Shown here: positions 50,085-61,618 of the stretch, in pieces
How positions within the stretch are numbered: the stretch's first letter is position 1
Layout of the letters: every line of letters starts with the position of its first letter
From: Luscinia megarhynchos
Lineage: Eukaryota; Chordata; Aves; Passeriformes; Turdidae
Assembly (NCBI GenBank): GCA_034336665.1
Contig: JAPFBE010000002.1
Span: 79,118,905-79,182,904, forward strand
DNA: 64,000 bases
Direction: 5' to 3'
Translations under genes and position numbers: made by a program
The notes under the pieces: model-generated
The model's input: the letters and a program-made list of their open reading frames with translations, nothing else
What the model was told of the DNA's origin: nothing
Databases searched by the model: none

Positions 50085-50945
50085 CAAGGAGACTTTCAGT
50101 CAATTTGCATCTGACACCATGTTGGATGGGAATGTTGATCAGCTGGAGGGTAAGAAGGGTCTGCCGAGAGACCTTCACAGACTGGATTGATGGGCTGAGG
50201 ACAGCAGCAAGAGTTTCAATAAGGCTGAGTGCTTGGTCCTGAGCTTGGGCCACAGTAAACCCAGGCTTGGGGGAGAGAGTATTTAAAGCAGTCAGTAAGA
50301 AAAGGATTTGGGGGTGCCGATGGACACGAGCCAGGGGTGAGCCCAGGTGGCCAGGAAGGCCAGTGTCATCCTGGCCTGTGTCAGCAATAGTGTGGCCAGC
50401 AGGAGCAGGGCAGGATTGTCCCCTGTGCTGGGCACTGCTGAGGGTGCACATCAAGCACTGCATCCAGTTCTGGTTCCTCAGCTCAGGAAGGACATTGAGG
50501 AGCTGGAGCGTGTCCAGAGGAGGGCAATGGAGCTGGGGAAGGGTCTGCAGCACAAATCCTGTGAGGAGAAGCTGAGGGAGCTGGGGGTGTTCAGCCTGGA
50601 GAAAAGGAGGCTCAGGGGTGACCTTATCACTCTCCACAACTACCTGAAAGGTGGGGGCTGGAATCAGGTGGGGGTTGGACTCTTCTGTCATGTCTCAAGT
50701 GAAAAGGACAAGAGGAAATGATCAGGGGACAGTCAGATTAGATATTAGAAATAATTTTTTCTCTGAAGGAGTGGTTAAACATTGAAATGAGCTGCCCAGG
50801 GAGCTGGTGGTGCACCATCTCTGGAAGTGTTCAATGGTGTCTTGGGGATATGGTTTAGGGGTGATTATCATGATGCTAGGATGGTGGTTGCACTAGATGA
50901 TCTTAAAAGTGTCTTCCACCCTTAATAATTCTGTGATATATTCTA
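50085..50945 (+). mobile_element. CR1 LINE, best preserved copy (RT end, ORF2 C-terminus, 3' UTR)
   Basis: The 5' end of the match reads SQFASDTMLDGNVDQLEGKK (50098-50157), matching the polymerase active-site segment FADDTKLGGSVDLLEGRK. The first aspartate of FADD has become serine. Further on, frames give ASVILACVSNSVASRSRAG (from 50356), RKDIEELERVQRRAMELGKG and EEKLRELGVFSLEKRRLRGD, then LHNYLKGG. A 125-codon frame at 50347-50721 is open. The 3' UTR has GGTGGTTGCACTAGATGATC and ends with ATTCTGTG and ATTCTATA units near 50930-50945. The copy is 5'-truncated inside the reverse transcriptase and has frame breaks. The 210-codon minus-strand frame over it (50059-50691) is simply its antisense. 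Confidence 0.95.
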
Positions 50946-53734
50946 TACAGTTAAAAAATAGCAACAAAACAAAAGACTAGATTTATAGAGGGGTTCTATC
51001 GTAAAAGATTTTATAATAATGTATGGATTGAATTTCATAGCTTATACATTATTTGTTTTTTCTTTCCAAGGAGTTATGCATAGAGGATTTCAGCAAGGAT
51101 GTAACTGATTAGGGTGTTTTTATCTGCTGATCCTATATTCAGCCAAGGCTCATATTTCTCTCTCTTACGATTAAATTTTTTTTTTGGTAGCTCACAGAAG
51201 GCAAATACTAAAGATAAGGTGGAAAGAGTGTGACTTCATAGTTTTGAGAAATAGCCAGAAAACCAGATTTGATGAAGAAAAGTACAATGGAGATTGGTCT
51301 AATCTTTAGGCCACCTAGTAGGCATCAGAAACTGAAAGCACCAATCAATGTGCACCTAATTTTCCAGTTAGGAAATTGTCATCTATGAGTTATTTTTAAA
51401 CTTTAGTAGCATTATAACATTATTGATGCCCTCCTAATAGTGCTCTTAATGCACAGCATCTCGCCCTAATAATTTCAAGGAAACATAGGGAGAAACTGAA
51501 CCAAAAGACTTGAGAAAAACGGGTGACTAGTTAGACAAAAAATATTCACTGTGTCAACTCTTGTGATATTTGGAGTCTGCCAAGCCACTTCTCACCTCCT
51601 CTGGGGCCTGGGAGTTTAGCACTGCAATTAAGGAAAAAAGTAATGCACTTTATTCTTACATTTAGGCTCATATGAAGATTTGTATTCCATGCAACCTCAA
51701 ATTTTCTTTTTTTCCCAGTGTCCTTGCCATATTGTTCAGTCCAAATGAGTGATAACATTCAGCATCACACTTAAGTCCAGGTTTTTTATGTTTTCTGTTT
51801 CTTTATTTTGCTCCTCCACAGCTGGCTACCTGTGACAACTCTTTGAGACAAGACCTTACTCATAAAATGTGGAATGTTCTTTCTCAAGAGGTTATTCTTA
51901 GTCAGTATTTTATCCTACCACTGTTAAACATCTTTTTGTTAGAATCCATGCCATAAAGAAGATCTGTAGTGTTTCATCTTACATGTTGGCATTTAATCAT
52001 GTATCAGATACAAGTGTCATGTACCACATTGGCTGGTGCTTCATCCTGCTAGAAATACATTGCCTGACTTCTCTAAACCAAGCAGATGGATTTTAATATT
52101 TACCATTTTATGTCTCACTTTAACAAGTACCAGTAACGAGTCAGATCTCCAGTACTCCCTCAGAGATATCATTTGTGTATATCACAAGTGGGCAGAGGCC
52201 AGAACAAAGATAGGTGTGCAAGTCAAATTACCTGACATACCCACAGCCTCTGACATGCTTATCTTATGACATAATTGCAGGTCTGAAATTCTGCTGAACC
52301 CACTGCTACACCAAATAAATCTTCAGTGCTGTGAGTAATATCATTACTACAGATCTTGCTCCATGTATCTAGAAATTTGTGACTGACTGCTTTAAAGAAG
52401 AGTTTGGATGTTTTCCAGGTGACCTGCATACTCCTTTATAAATGTATATGTCTCTTTAAAGAGTACCTTACACTGTGAAGCTGACCAGAGAATCTGTGAA
52501 AATGTTAAATTTATTAAGAGTGCACTGACTGCTTTCTTTAGCTATGTGAAACTTTTATGGATGACCCTTCAAACCTGGCTGCTGGTTGGATTCCAGATAT
52601 TGTATGTACCTATGTATGGTTATAGAGTGCAGCTACAGGATTTGCTGTAGGAGATATGAGAGGAGCTGCACATGTCTGTGTACACGTCTCAAGCCTGCAG
52701 CAGTGTGGAGGGCCAAAATCAGACCCTAATTCTAAACCAGATCTCAGCTACATTAACTATAAAACTGCAGTTTCAGAGATTTTCAGATATGGTTTTTAGG
52801 GCTTTTGTTCTTTCAATAGACTTAATGCACTTTAAAGTGCTGAAGTACATTGCAGCTCTTCTGACTGAAGGGTTTTTTGAAGCAGACTAACATCAGTAGT
52901 CCCAGAATACACACATTGGAAGGCAATGTACAGAAAACACAACCATAATACAACTGTCTGGAAGGAAGAAACACACCAATTTAGAGCAAGATCTAGAACA
53001 TGTCATATACACCTGCAAGTGCTGGTGAGTTAAGTAGAAAGACAGTATTAAAATCACCTTCACCCATGAGGTTGCTTCCAATACCTGATTGCATAGACTC
53101 ATGTAACCAGCAATGTTTAAAAAAAAAAAACCAACCACAATATTTTCTAATTTTCATTATCTATGTGAACATTTTGAGTCCCTGTGCATGATGCATTAGG
53201 GCTGGAATCAGAACTGTATGCTTATAATGCATATTCTTTATGAATGCAAACTGTGATGTTATACTAAAAATATGTTTCTTGGTCATGAGATATTTTATTT
53301 TATTTGGGGATAAAAGCAATTATTTTCATCTGTATCCTAACCAACTGTAATACTTAGGCATTGCTCAGCTCTCCCTATGATGCCCTGGGCATCATACTTG
53401 TTTTAATAAAATTATGAAGTAATTTCAGTAACTTCTTAAAGAAGTACTTGGAAGTCATTACAACACAAAGCAGAAACTAAAATCTAAATACTAAAAATTT
53501 TGGTATCATGAGGCACTGAAATGAAGTAGTGAAATTTTCTGAAAGATTAATGCTAAGTTCTGGAATAATAAGCAGTAACTAACAGGAGCAGAATGGAAGG
53601 AGTAGGACAACAACTTCTGCTGTTGAAGTTATTTGAAAGTCAAAACGCAAAAGTAAAGAAATAAAAATTTGAATTTAGGTAAGTTTTACTAGGAAATGAA
53701 ACAAAATAAGTGTTTGCACAATAGTCTTGGGCAC
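50946..53734. other. Unique AT-rich DNA
   Basis: A T/A run at about 51174-51186 and A12 at about 53118-53130 are the only simple sequences. The longest frame is 81 codons (52893-53138, minus) and is not recognised. Confidence 0.5.
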
Positions 53735-53813
53735 TTAGGGATGCAGTGCCAGGAGTGACTTGACGATTCTTGTGGGGCCTTTCCAGCTGAGTGTATTCTG
53801 TGATTCTGTAATA
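53735..53813 (+). mobile_element. CR1 LINE, last 80 bp with octamer tail
   Basis: The plus strand shows CTTGACGATTCTTGTGGGGC, then CTTTCCAGCTGAG, the block directly before the CR1 tail. Two octamers, ATTCTGTG and ATTCTGTA, end at about 53813. It is a strongly 5'-truncated insertion with no coding content. Confidence 0.8.
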
Positions 53814-56800
53814 AGAGAAAATCTGAGAAAGATTCTGCTCCTAGTTACCAAGTCTTCACTTATGTTAGCTCTGGTCTTCAAAATAGACATGACAAGAGGC
53901 AAAAGACTCCTTCTGTCTTTTGTTATGAGAAAAATTCCAAATTTGAGATGCAGAATATTTTGTTTGCCCAAGAGCATAATTCACATAACAGAAAATGTTG
54001 TCTGGGTGTTCCTGATGAACTTTCAGCAATCCCTCCTAGTCCTGCTTTAAAGCATGTCTAGCTTGAAAGTTTGGAATGCTAAACACAAATTTCTTAAGTG
54101 CTGAATATGTTGAGATACTATACAGCTTAATCAAAGAACCTTAATTAATTGCAATCACATAGTTAAAGTCTTAGGTAAAAGCTTCACTTCTCCTTTCAAA
54201 CAATCTAAGACAAGAAAGGCAAAAAGGAAATGACAGAAATATTTTAGCTACTATTTTTGTCATATAATTACTAAATATATGCAATGTTACTGCATAACCT
54301 GGAGCCTGTCAGCTTCAGACATTATGTGTATTCAGGGTTTTTAAAAAGCTTGAGAAACTCTTTCTCCCTCACACACTTCATGCAAAGCAGAGCTCTTCCT
54401 TCTTTGCTTCAGACCCATATTTTTCCCCTATAGTTTTTGGTTACACTGAATACTCTGACTGCAGAGACCAAAGTGAGCAAATTTTTAATACTTGTTTTCT
54501 TGAATTGAATTCCCACAACGTAATGTTTGTAGTGGAAACATGAGAAGGCAAAAACATACACTTGTTAAAGAGTGCATGAGGGATTTTACATTAAGCAAGG
54601 AGTGAATCAGCGTTAATTAACCTTTGCATTGAGGTTTTGTTTGCAGTTCCTGAGGTGAGGATGATAGACCAGCACCATGGCTCCAACAAGGTGCTACTGG
54701 AGAGGGGGACAGACTCCCTCTCTTGGACCCAAGGAAGCAGACCAGAACAACTGCAGCATGTGCTCTGTGGTGTCCTCTCTGCTGACATGTACAAAGAAGA
54801 TCAGGCTGTGCTCAAATGCTTTTTAAATAACCTATCATAACTTGAAGCAAATTCATGTACAGTGGAGGTCAGGACTCAGGCATTCTATGACTGGAGCTTT
54901 AGTCAGAAAAAATCAGGATGCTACCAAACATGTACTATTGTAAGATGCTTTAAAAAGGGTATAAAAAGGGTAGCATTATCAGATGCTTTAATGAGATAAG
55001 ACAGCTGAGTGCTGAAATGCCTTTGGGGATCTACTGGCTTGTGTCCAGCTGCAGTAATGGACCTTTGGTTGTAGTGGATTGCAGGCTTCCTGCTGGTCAA
55101 CCACACACTGAGTGTGTGCACCAAGTTGTTGTCATGAATAGTGACCAGCATGACTGGACTGCCTTTACCAGAATTTGTACCAGGCTATGCTTTCTTCCTG
55201 CCTGTCTCAGCTCCCAGCAAAACCTCTGCTGGACTGCTGCTTGCCATTGTGCTGCCATGCTTTGAGGCAGATGTGAATCACCCAGAAACCCTCTATGAAT
55301 GATGAGGTCTGGAAAGCAGGTCAGGGAAAGAACACTAAGTAAGTTTGAGTCACTGAACTGGAAGAAAGGAAAACTTGAGACTAAAAATATGCCAGCAAAT
55401 ATCCAAGATAAAAAAGGCTCCTGCTGACCACAAGGGAGTAACTTCTTCTTTCTGTCTGTTGTGATTAGGGACAAGAAGTAATGGACCTAAATTGCAGAAG
55501 AAAAGTTTTGGTTAGAAAGAACAAAATGTTTCTGTCAGCAAGGCAATGAAGGCTTCTAACAAATCAGCTGGGACAGCTACAGAATGTCCCTTTGTGGGGG
55601 AAAATTTAGGAATATGCCAAATCAAAATCCGTCAGGATGGCAAATGTAGATATTTCTTCCTGTATTGAAATCTTGGACTGGAGTGCATCCCATCTGGAAG
55701 AACTTTCCAGCCCTCTGACCCTGCACAGGAGGGCAGAGACCTCTGAGTGCAGAGTTTTTGTGGGCTTTCCAGCTGGCTGCTGTGGGAGCTGTGACACTGG
55801 GCAGAGGCTGCTGCACTGGGCATTGCACAGGGCACTTGACCCCTCTGGCTCTTCTCCCAAACCTGTTTCTCAGTACTGCTCTGCTCAGACATCCAGTATG
55901 GCATTTCCACTGGAAGCAGAGAGTCCCAGGGTCAAATGCCCAGTAGACAAGGCCCAGGAACTCTCTTGCTCTGTCTGTAGCAGATGGACAAGTTCTCTCC
56001 TGACCAGCAGGGCAGCTGGGGCAAGGGAGATGATGCAGGCTGGCCATGCCACAGCCCAGCCTTGCCTGCAAGAAGGATGAGGTCTGAACCTTGGTATTCT
56101 CCAGCTGCAGATGGAATTAAACCCCAGGCTCCCCCTTGTTGGACGAACTCTCTAAATGCTGTTCTGGGTCACCAGACCATTTTTACTCTCAGTGGCTTTG
56201 ATGAATTCAGACATATGACAATGGTTATAAAACATACAGCACCACATATAAGCTCTGGAGATGCCTCATTTCCTTAGAATACATTTCTATTAAGTAAGCC
56301 TATGTAATTTCCCAGCTATATGTAAATAAACCCTCTGGGGTTTATTCCCAGGTGCCTTTCTATCCATAAATCGAGCACACTGTGCAGGTTAGGGCTCTGG
56401 CCTTGGTGCCTGTGGTTTCTCTTCTCCCTAGGTAGTTTGAATTCTGCACTGCCCAGCCTTGAGGATTTTTGGGTAAGCAGCTTAGATGTCTAAATAATGT
56501 ATGGATCAGTGTGCAAGGCCTTTCATGTAGAGTCTGTGTTGCAGACAACAGTAGCAGTCTAGTGCAGGCATTCAGGAATTCTGAGTTTGCTCATGTCTGC
56601 TGCTTTGCTTGTTGCCTTTATGAGATTGTGTGGGTTTTTCCTTGGCAGGGAGCACTGTGTTAGAGATGATGTATTAGCAATGATGCAATTTCTCCAATCA
56701 TTTGAAAAAAAATCCTGAAATTCTTGCCCTTATCTAGCACAGCACATGGTACATTTCAGCAAAGAGCTCCTGGAAGAGGGGCTGGGATTGTGGCTGGGTG

Positions 56801-58817
56801 ATGGCCTGTTTCCAAGGGCAGGCATCCAAGGCGTTCTTCCTCCCCCCAACTGCAGAGACATGTCAAAGGAGTCCCTCGATTCTAGCCTCAGGTCAAGAGG
56901 CCTCTTGAATACATACCTCAGTGTAACAAAATTGCTAGATTTTTGTCCCAAATCTCCATGGAATTGTTATTTAATGCTAAAAACATGGCCATGAATATCA
57001 GGAGAGTTTATCTCGGAGGAATATTCAGTCCTCCCACACATCCACATATTTCACTGGAGGTGTATTTCCCAAGCCCAACATTTTCCTCAGTGAAACTTCA
57101 CTTCAGAAGTTAGTAACTATTAAAGCTGTCCACCTTTCCTCCATCCTTTTTCAAAAGGCAGTGAATTTCCTATGGCTAATTTTTCACTTGATTTTCATTC
57201 TGACAGTATGATTTATTCCAATATTTTTACATTAAGTCATGGGTCCAAGTCCCATCCATTACTGCAAAAAATGAAATGGTGAGAGTACAGGGGGAAGTTA
57301 ACCAATGAGGTGAGTAAATACACTTCAGTGGTGATGCTCATGATGCTTTTGCAAAGACAAAACATGAGTCAAGAGGATGACTGTGTATCTGAGCTTAAAG
57401 AATGTTAATAAATATATATAAAAAATATTTGTTTGCTTACTACAAATATAGGATGTGATAGAGTGGCAAAAGTGATATAGGACCATCAAGTCCACAAAAT
57501 GTAGGGGTTACAAAGGCATGTGAATTTTTAGAGTAATTAATTGTCTTTATTATTCTCTGTAGCTATGATTATTAAAGTAAATCAGGTCAATTAGAAATTC
57601 TTTATTTGTATTTTTCACTGTTTGAGAGCAAGATAGAGAAGAGAATGCAAGACCAGAAAAATAAAAAGGCCTTTAGAAAGCTAAATGCAAACACATGGAA
57701 GATTTCTGCTGTCTTGAGGTCAGCTAGTGAAAATCAGTTTTACTATAAAGAAGCACTGAGGGAGAAGGGCATGTGTTTGTGAGTATATAATCTCATCTCC
57801 AACATCTATTTTCATCTGTGAAATATGAAGCTGAAACAAATGACAACCTCCTGACATCTGATTCATCATACCACACTTGCAGTGTTATCAATGCAGAGGG
57901 GAAGGTAAGAATGTTAATACATAACAGAAAGACCAAGGTAGGTAGTGAAACCTATTTAGTGTACCCATCAGAAACAAGCCTAATAGCTGGCTTAGTTTTA
58001 AACCCACAAACTTAGAAAAATGAGTCATGACAGTTTTAACAATGAATGTAAGATGCCCTTTAATGGTAAGAAAAACTATATGAAATACTTGAAATACTTA
58101 CATGCAGTAATGCAGTTTATCATCTTGTTTGGTAAGTTTGGCCATAACTTGAGCTTGCCTCTGGGTTGTGCAAAGGAAGTGCCAGTGGCTGACACAAGAG
58201 TAATGGGAGCAGCAAGAGGCAGAGCCCCAGGGTTACAGGAGAGAAAGGCACTTCCCAATGAGCTGCACCTTATTCCAGTAAGGTAAACTGACAATGAGTC
58301 CCTGCATTTAAAACACAGACCTCCCACCACTACACTTTGCAGAAGGATCTCACTGACTCCATGGTGATTTTTGGGCCAGAGTTAATATCTTCTCCAGTAA
58401 AGGAACCAATGGATATATTTCAGCAGATCCACTCTGGTTCAGTTTTGCTGCCTAAACAAAAGGCTCCTGTATCTCAGGAGATTCTGCTGCCTTCCTAGTG
58501 TCATCTGCTTTAATCTATTCCTTGAAGAACAAACTCTTCCCCAGGACTACTTTGGGATTTTGGTGGCTCAGAGGTAACAAAGGGTGATTTGGTCAAGTGC
58601 CTCCATCTGAGAGTCTTGGAGACTGGAGGATTCACCATTACCTGTGTCTGGCTGGCTCAGGAGGTGTTCAGAGGAAGTGTGGAAAGGCTGTACTCCAAAG
58701 ACCTGGTCAAAAATTCATAACTTGCACACTGCCTGCTTTTATTGATTTGCTTGTGTGAGCTGTAGCATTATGCACTGATAGAGAGCAGTGATCCCACAGT
58801 GTTTTGTAGAGTGCAAT
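53814..58817. other. Unique DNA, no gene recognised
   Basis: Frames of 96 codons (53760-54050, plus, starting in the CR1 tail), 125 codons (55097-55474, minus), 147 codons (55637-56080, plus) and 149 codons (55622-56071, minus) are open. The last two cover the same DNA on opposite strands, so at most one could be real. Neither has a recognisable motif. Confidence 0.45.
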
Positions 58818-58851
58818 ATGTGTGTGATATGTGTACAAATCACACACACAT
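58818..58851. repeat. Inverted repeat, GT/CA hairpin
   Basis: ATGTGTGTGAT (58818-58828) is followed after 10 bases by ATCACACACACAT (58839-58851). The arms pair over about 10-11 bases, allowing for one extra CA. It probably arose from GT/CA slippage and is not a terminator. Confidence 0.8.
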
Positions 58852-61589
58852 CTGGAACACCAGTGGGTCATAGACTGACACACCTCTGTGGGCCTACCAG
58901 CACACCTGGAATGCATAAAACTCTGTGTTTGTGACAGCTCTTTAAAATGTACATCTTCAATTAGAAATGCAAAACATTATATAAAAACAGTGTAACAGTT
59001 TATGTACGTTTTAAAGAGCATGACATTATTAACTTAACCCAAAGACTCTTCACAGTAAAATGGCCAAGCATTTCTCAGTATTTAATTGTACCCATTGTTC
59101 CATCTTCTGAATTATTTTTTTTTAATTAAAGGAACACTTTGAATTCAAGCCCTTAAAATGTATTTATTGTGATTGATAATCAATACAAGATGACATTTTC
59201 AACAAGGAAAAAACACTTCCCATCTGGTGGGAGAAGAAAAATACATTGTTAGACTAAAATATATCTTGTAGTCACACCCATAGACATGTATCCAGTAAAA
59301 CAGTAGAAAACACTCCCTAATGGAAGTAAGAATACTGGCTAGAAGTGATTTCAAGTGCACATACCTCCAGCAAGCATGTTCTTGATTTATAGAATATAGA
59401 CCACACTTATTAATATTGCCAAGTTCAATAAATTGTAAGGGATTACATGTCAATTTGTTAAATGTAACATATTTTAAATAGCACTTAATGATATTTTTAT
59501 TTATGCAAGGCTGAATGAAATGGAGATCTGGTTCTCCTTTTGGCTGCAGCAGTCACAGCAAGAGTCAGAGGCATGCATACAAATCAACAGCAAAGAAACC
59601 ACTGATGGGATGCTTTCCTGGCTGAAGATGGGAATCTGTTCATGCTTATAAGAGTCAAATTAAAGTAACAGCACATTGAAGTTTGGCCACAAGCACAGCT
59701 GCACCATGAGTGTGTTTTTGGGTTCTTGCTTACAGCTCAGAAATGATGTTGTTATATGCCAGAGGGCTTGTTGGAGCCTGAGCTAGAGGTTCCTTGGGCT
59801 GACCCAAACTGGGCAGCATGGGGCAAAATTAACAGGTTTTTTTTAAAATATATTTGGAGAGCTGCAGAAGCACTGGAGTTGTGGAAGTACTGCTGCTTTT
59901 CAGTATTTAGGATGAAGAAATTATGGGAGAAGGTGTTAAGAATTTAATTTTCACTTTTATTCAGTATAAGAAAGATACTGTTTCCTTTGATTTTTTTGAA
60001 TTATCATAATAAGAAAGCAGCCCTTAAAAACCCCTCTGGGATGCAGCAAGAGTAGCTTCAAGATAAAATGTTATTTCAAGCCTGGTTTTAGGATCTATCA
60101 AAAAACACAACATCAAACATGTCTTGATTTTTTTCCATTGACATATTTTTAATTGAAATATAAATGAATAGCTGTTATCTTCTTCAGAATATGTTACAGT
60201 CTCCTGTATGGGACACATTTCACATGGTCAAGGATGCTGCATACCTTCTGCACAGTGATGATTCCCATTCTTACTGGTTGCACCCTCAAAGAAACACGTG
60301 TGACTTTTGGGCAATGTGAATGGAAACCAACACAGATCAGGTCTGGGCCATTGGAAACATTTTGCAATAGCCAAAACCAGGAAATCATGCTTTATTTTCA
60401 AAGCTATTGTCAAATACTGCTGCAGACTACCCCTCAGTGGCATTTCCAGACAGGGCTGACAGTGGTGGATTTCTGCTAACACAGAGATTAGAAATGACTC
60501 TTTAGTTCAGTGATAAAATTGTGGAGCTGCAGTCACATCCCAGCACGATGAAACCATGTTTGCCATTCTTTGAGCACAGCTGCAACTAGTATCCATAATT
60601 CAAATTAAGTGCTATTTAGGAGGGTGTTTGGAAACCCAATTAGTGTTCCAGGATTGAGATTTATTGTTTCCAGATTGGTGGTGACTTTTCCTTTATAGTT
60701 TTAACAGTTTAGGGTAACTGAGACAAAATGTCAAGTAGAGAATTTAGTATTTGAAAATGCCTGAAGAGAGCAAGCAAGAAAACTCAGATTTTCTTGGTTA
60801 AGCCTGACTTTGCAAGTTCACCTATTTATCAACTTTGCAAGCTGGTTTTTTGGGGTTTTTTTGCAGGGTAATGGCAAGGGGCCACAATTTCCTCAGGGCA
60901 CTCAAAGGTTCACCTCTCTGCAGGATGACTGACGAACCAGAGCACAGTTTGCCACAGTGAGCATCCAAACCAGACATGGTCTGTCCTGGTGTCGTGCCTG
61001 CCTTTCACACACATGTCTTGTCCAACTGTGAGCAAGCCATGAGGGGCAGGAATCCTCTCACCTTCTTTTACTCATCTAAAAGGTATCCATGTAGTCTTAA
61101 CTGGACACAAAAGGAGTCAGGTAGTTCCTTGGAGACACTTGTGCTATCCTCAGGTATCTGTCTGAGACAGTCCTGAACACTTGAGACACCTGTCCAAATG
61201 AACCAAATCCTAATTTTAAACCAGATTTCACTCTCTGACAAAGCTAAAGATCAAGTCTTTAAATCTTGATTTTCCCATATGGAGCAAGAAGAGCAACTCT
61301 CTACTGCACAGATTCAATCAACTCTTCAACAAAAAGAGAGTGCTCTGCTCTTGGAGTCTCACTGCATCTTTCCTGAAAGGTTATTGTGGTTTAGATCTCT
61401 GTGCAGGATAAACGAGGGGGAATGCAGACAGTGATAATGAAATTACTTGCTGAAATTAAATTGTTTTTGTAAAAGGCATGGAAAGTCAAGTGGCAGTTGT
61501 CAAATCTATGTGGGTAATGCAAGGTCTTTGCTGAGGAGCTGTGCTGAAGTCCTGTGCCACTTGTGGTGTGTGGGCAACAAATTCACATT
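58852..61589. other. Unique DNA, nothing recognised
   Basis: Frames do not exceed 84 codons, and opposite-strand frames at 60228-60482 overlap. No repeat family was identified. Confidence 0.5.
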
Positions 61590-61618
61590 AACACACACAC
61601 ACAAACACACACACAGAC
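61590..61618. repeat. Interrupted (AC)n microsatellite
   Basis: About 13 AC units have one AA interruption and end in AGACAG. Confidence 0.93.

Noticed and set aside
50059..50691. 210-codon minus-strand open frame, the longest in the window
   Set aside because: It is the antisense of a well-recognised plus-strand CR1 copy.
55622..56080. 147- and 149-codon frames on opposite strands
   Set aside because: Both cover the same DNA and neither has a motif. Mutual overlap argues for a chance lack of stops.
57460..57500. Possible CR1 fragment (GGACCATCAAGTCCAC)
   Set aside because: It is a single 15-base likeness with unrelated flanks.
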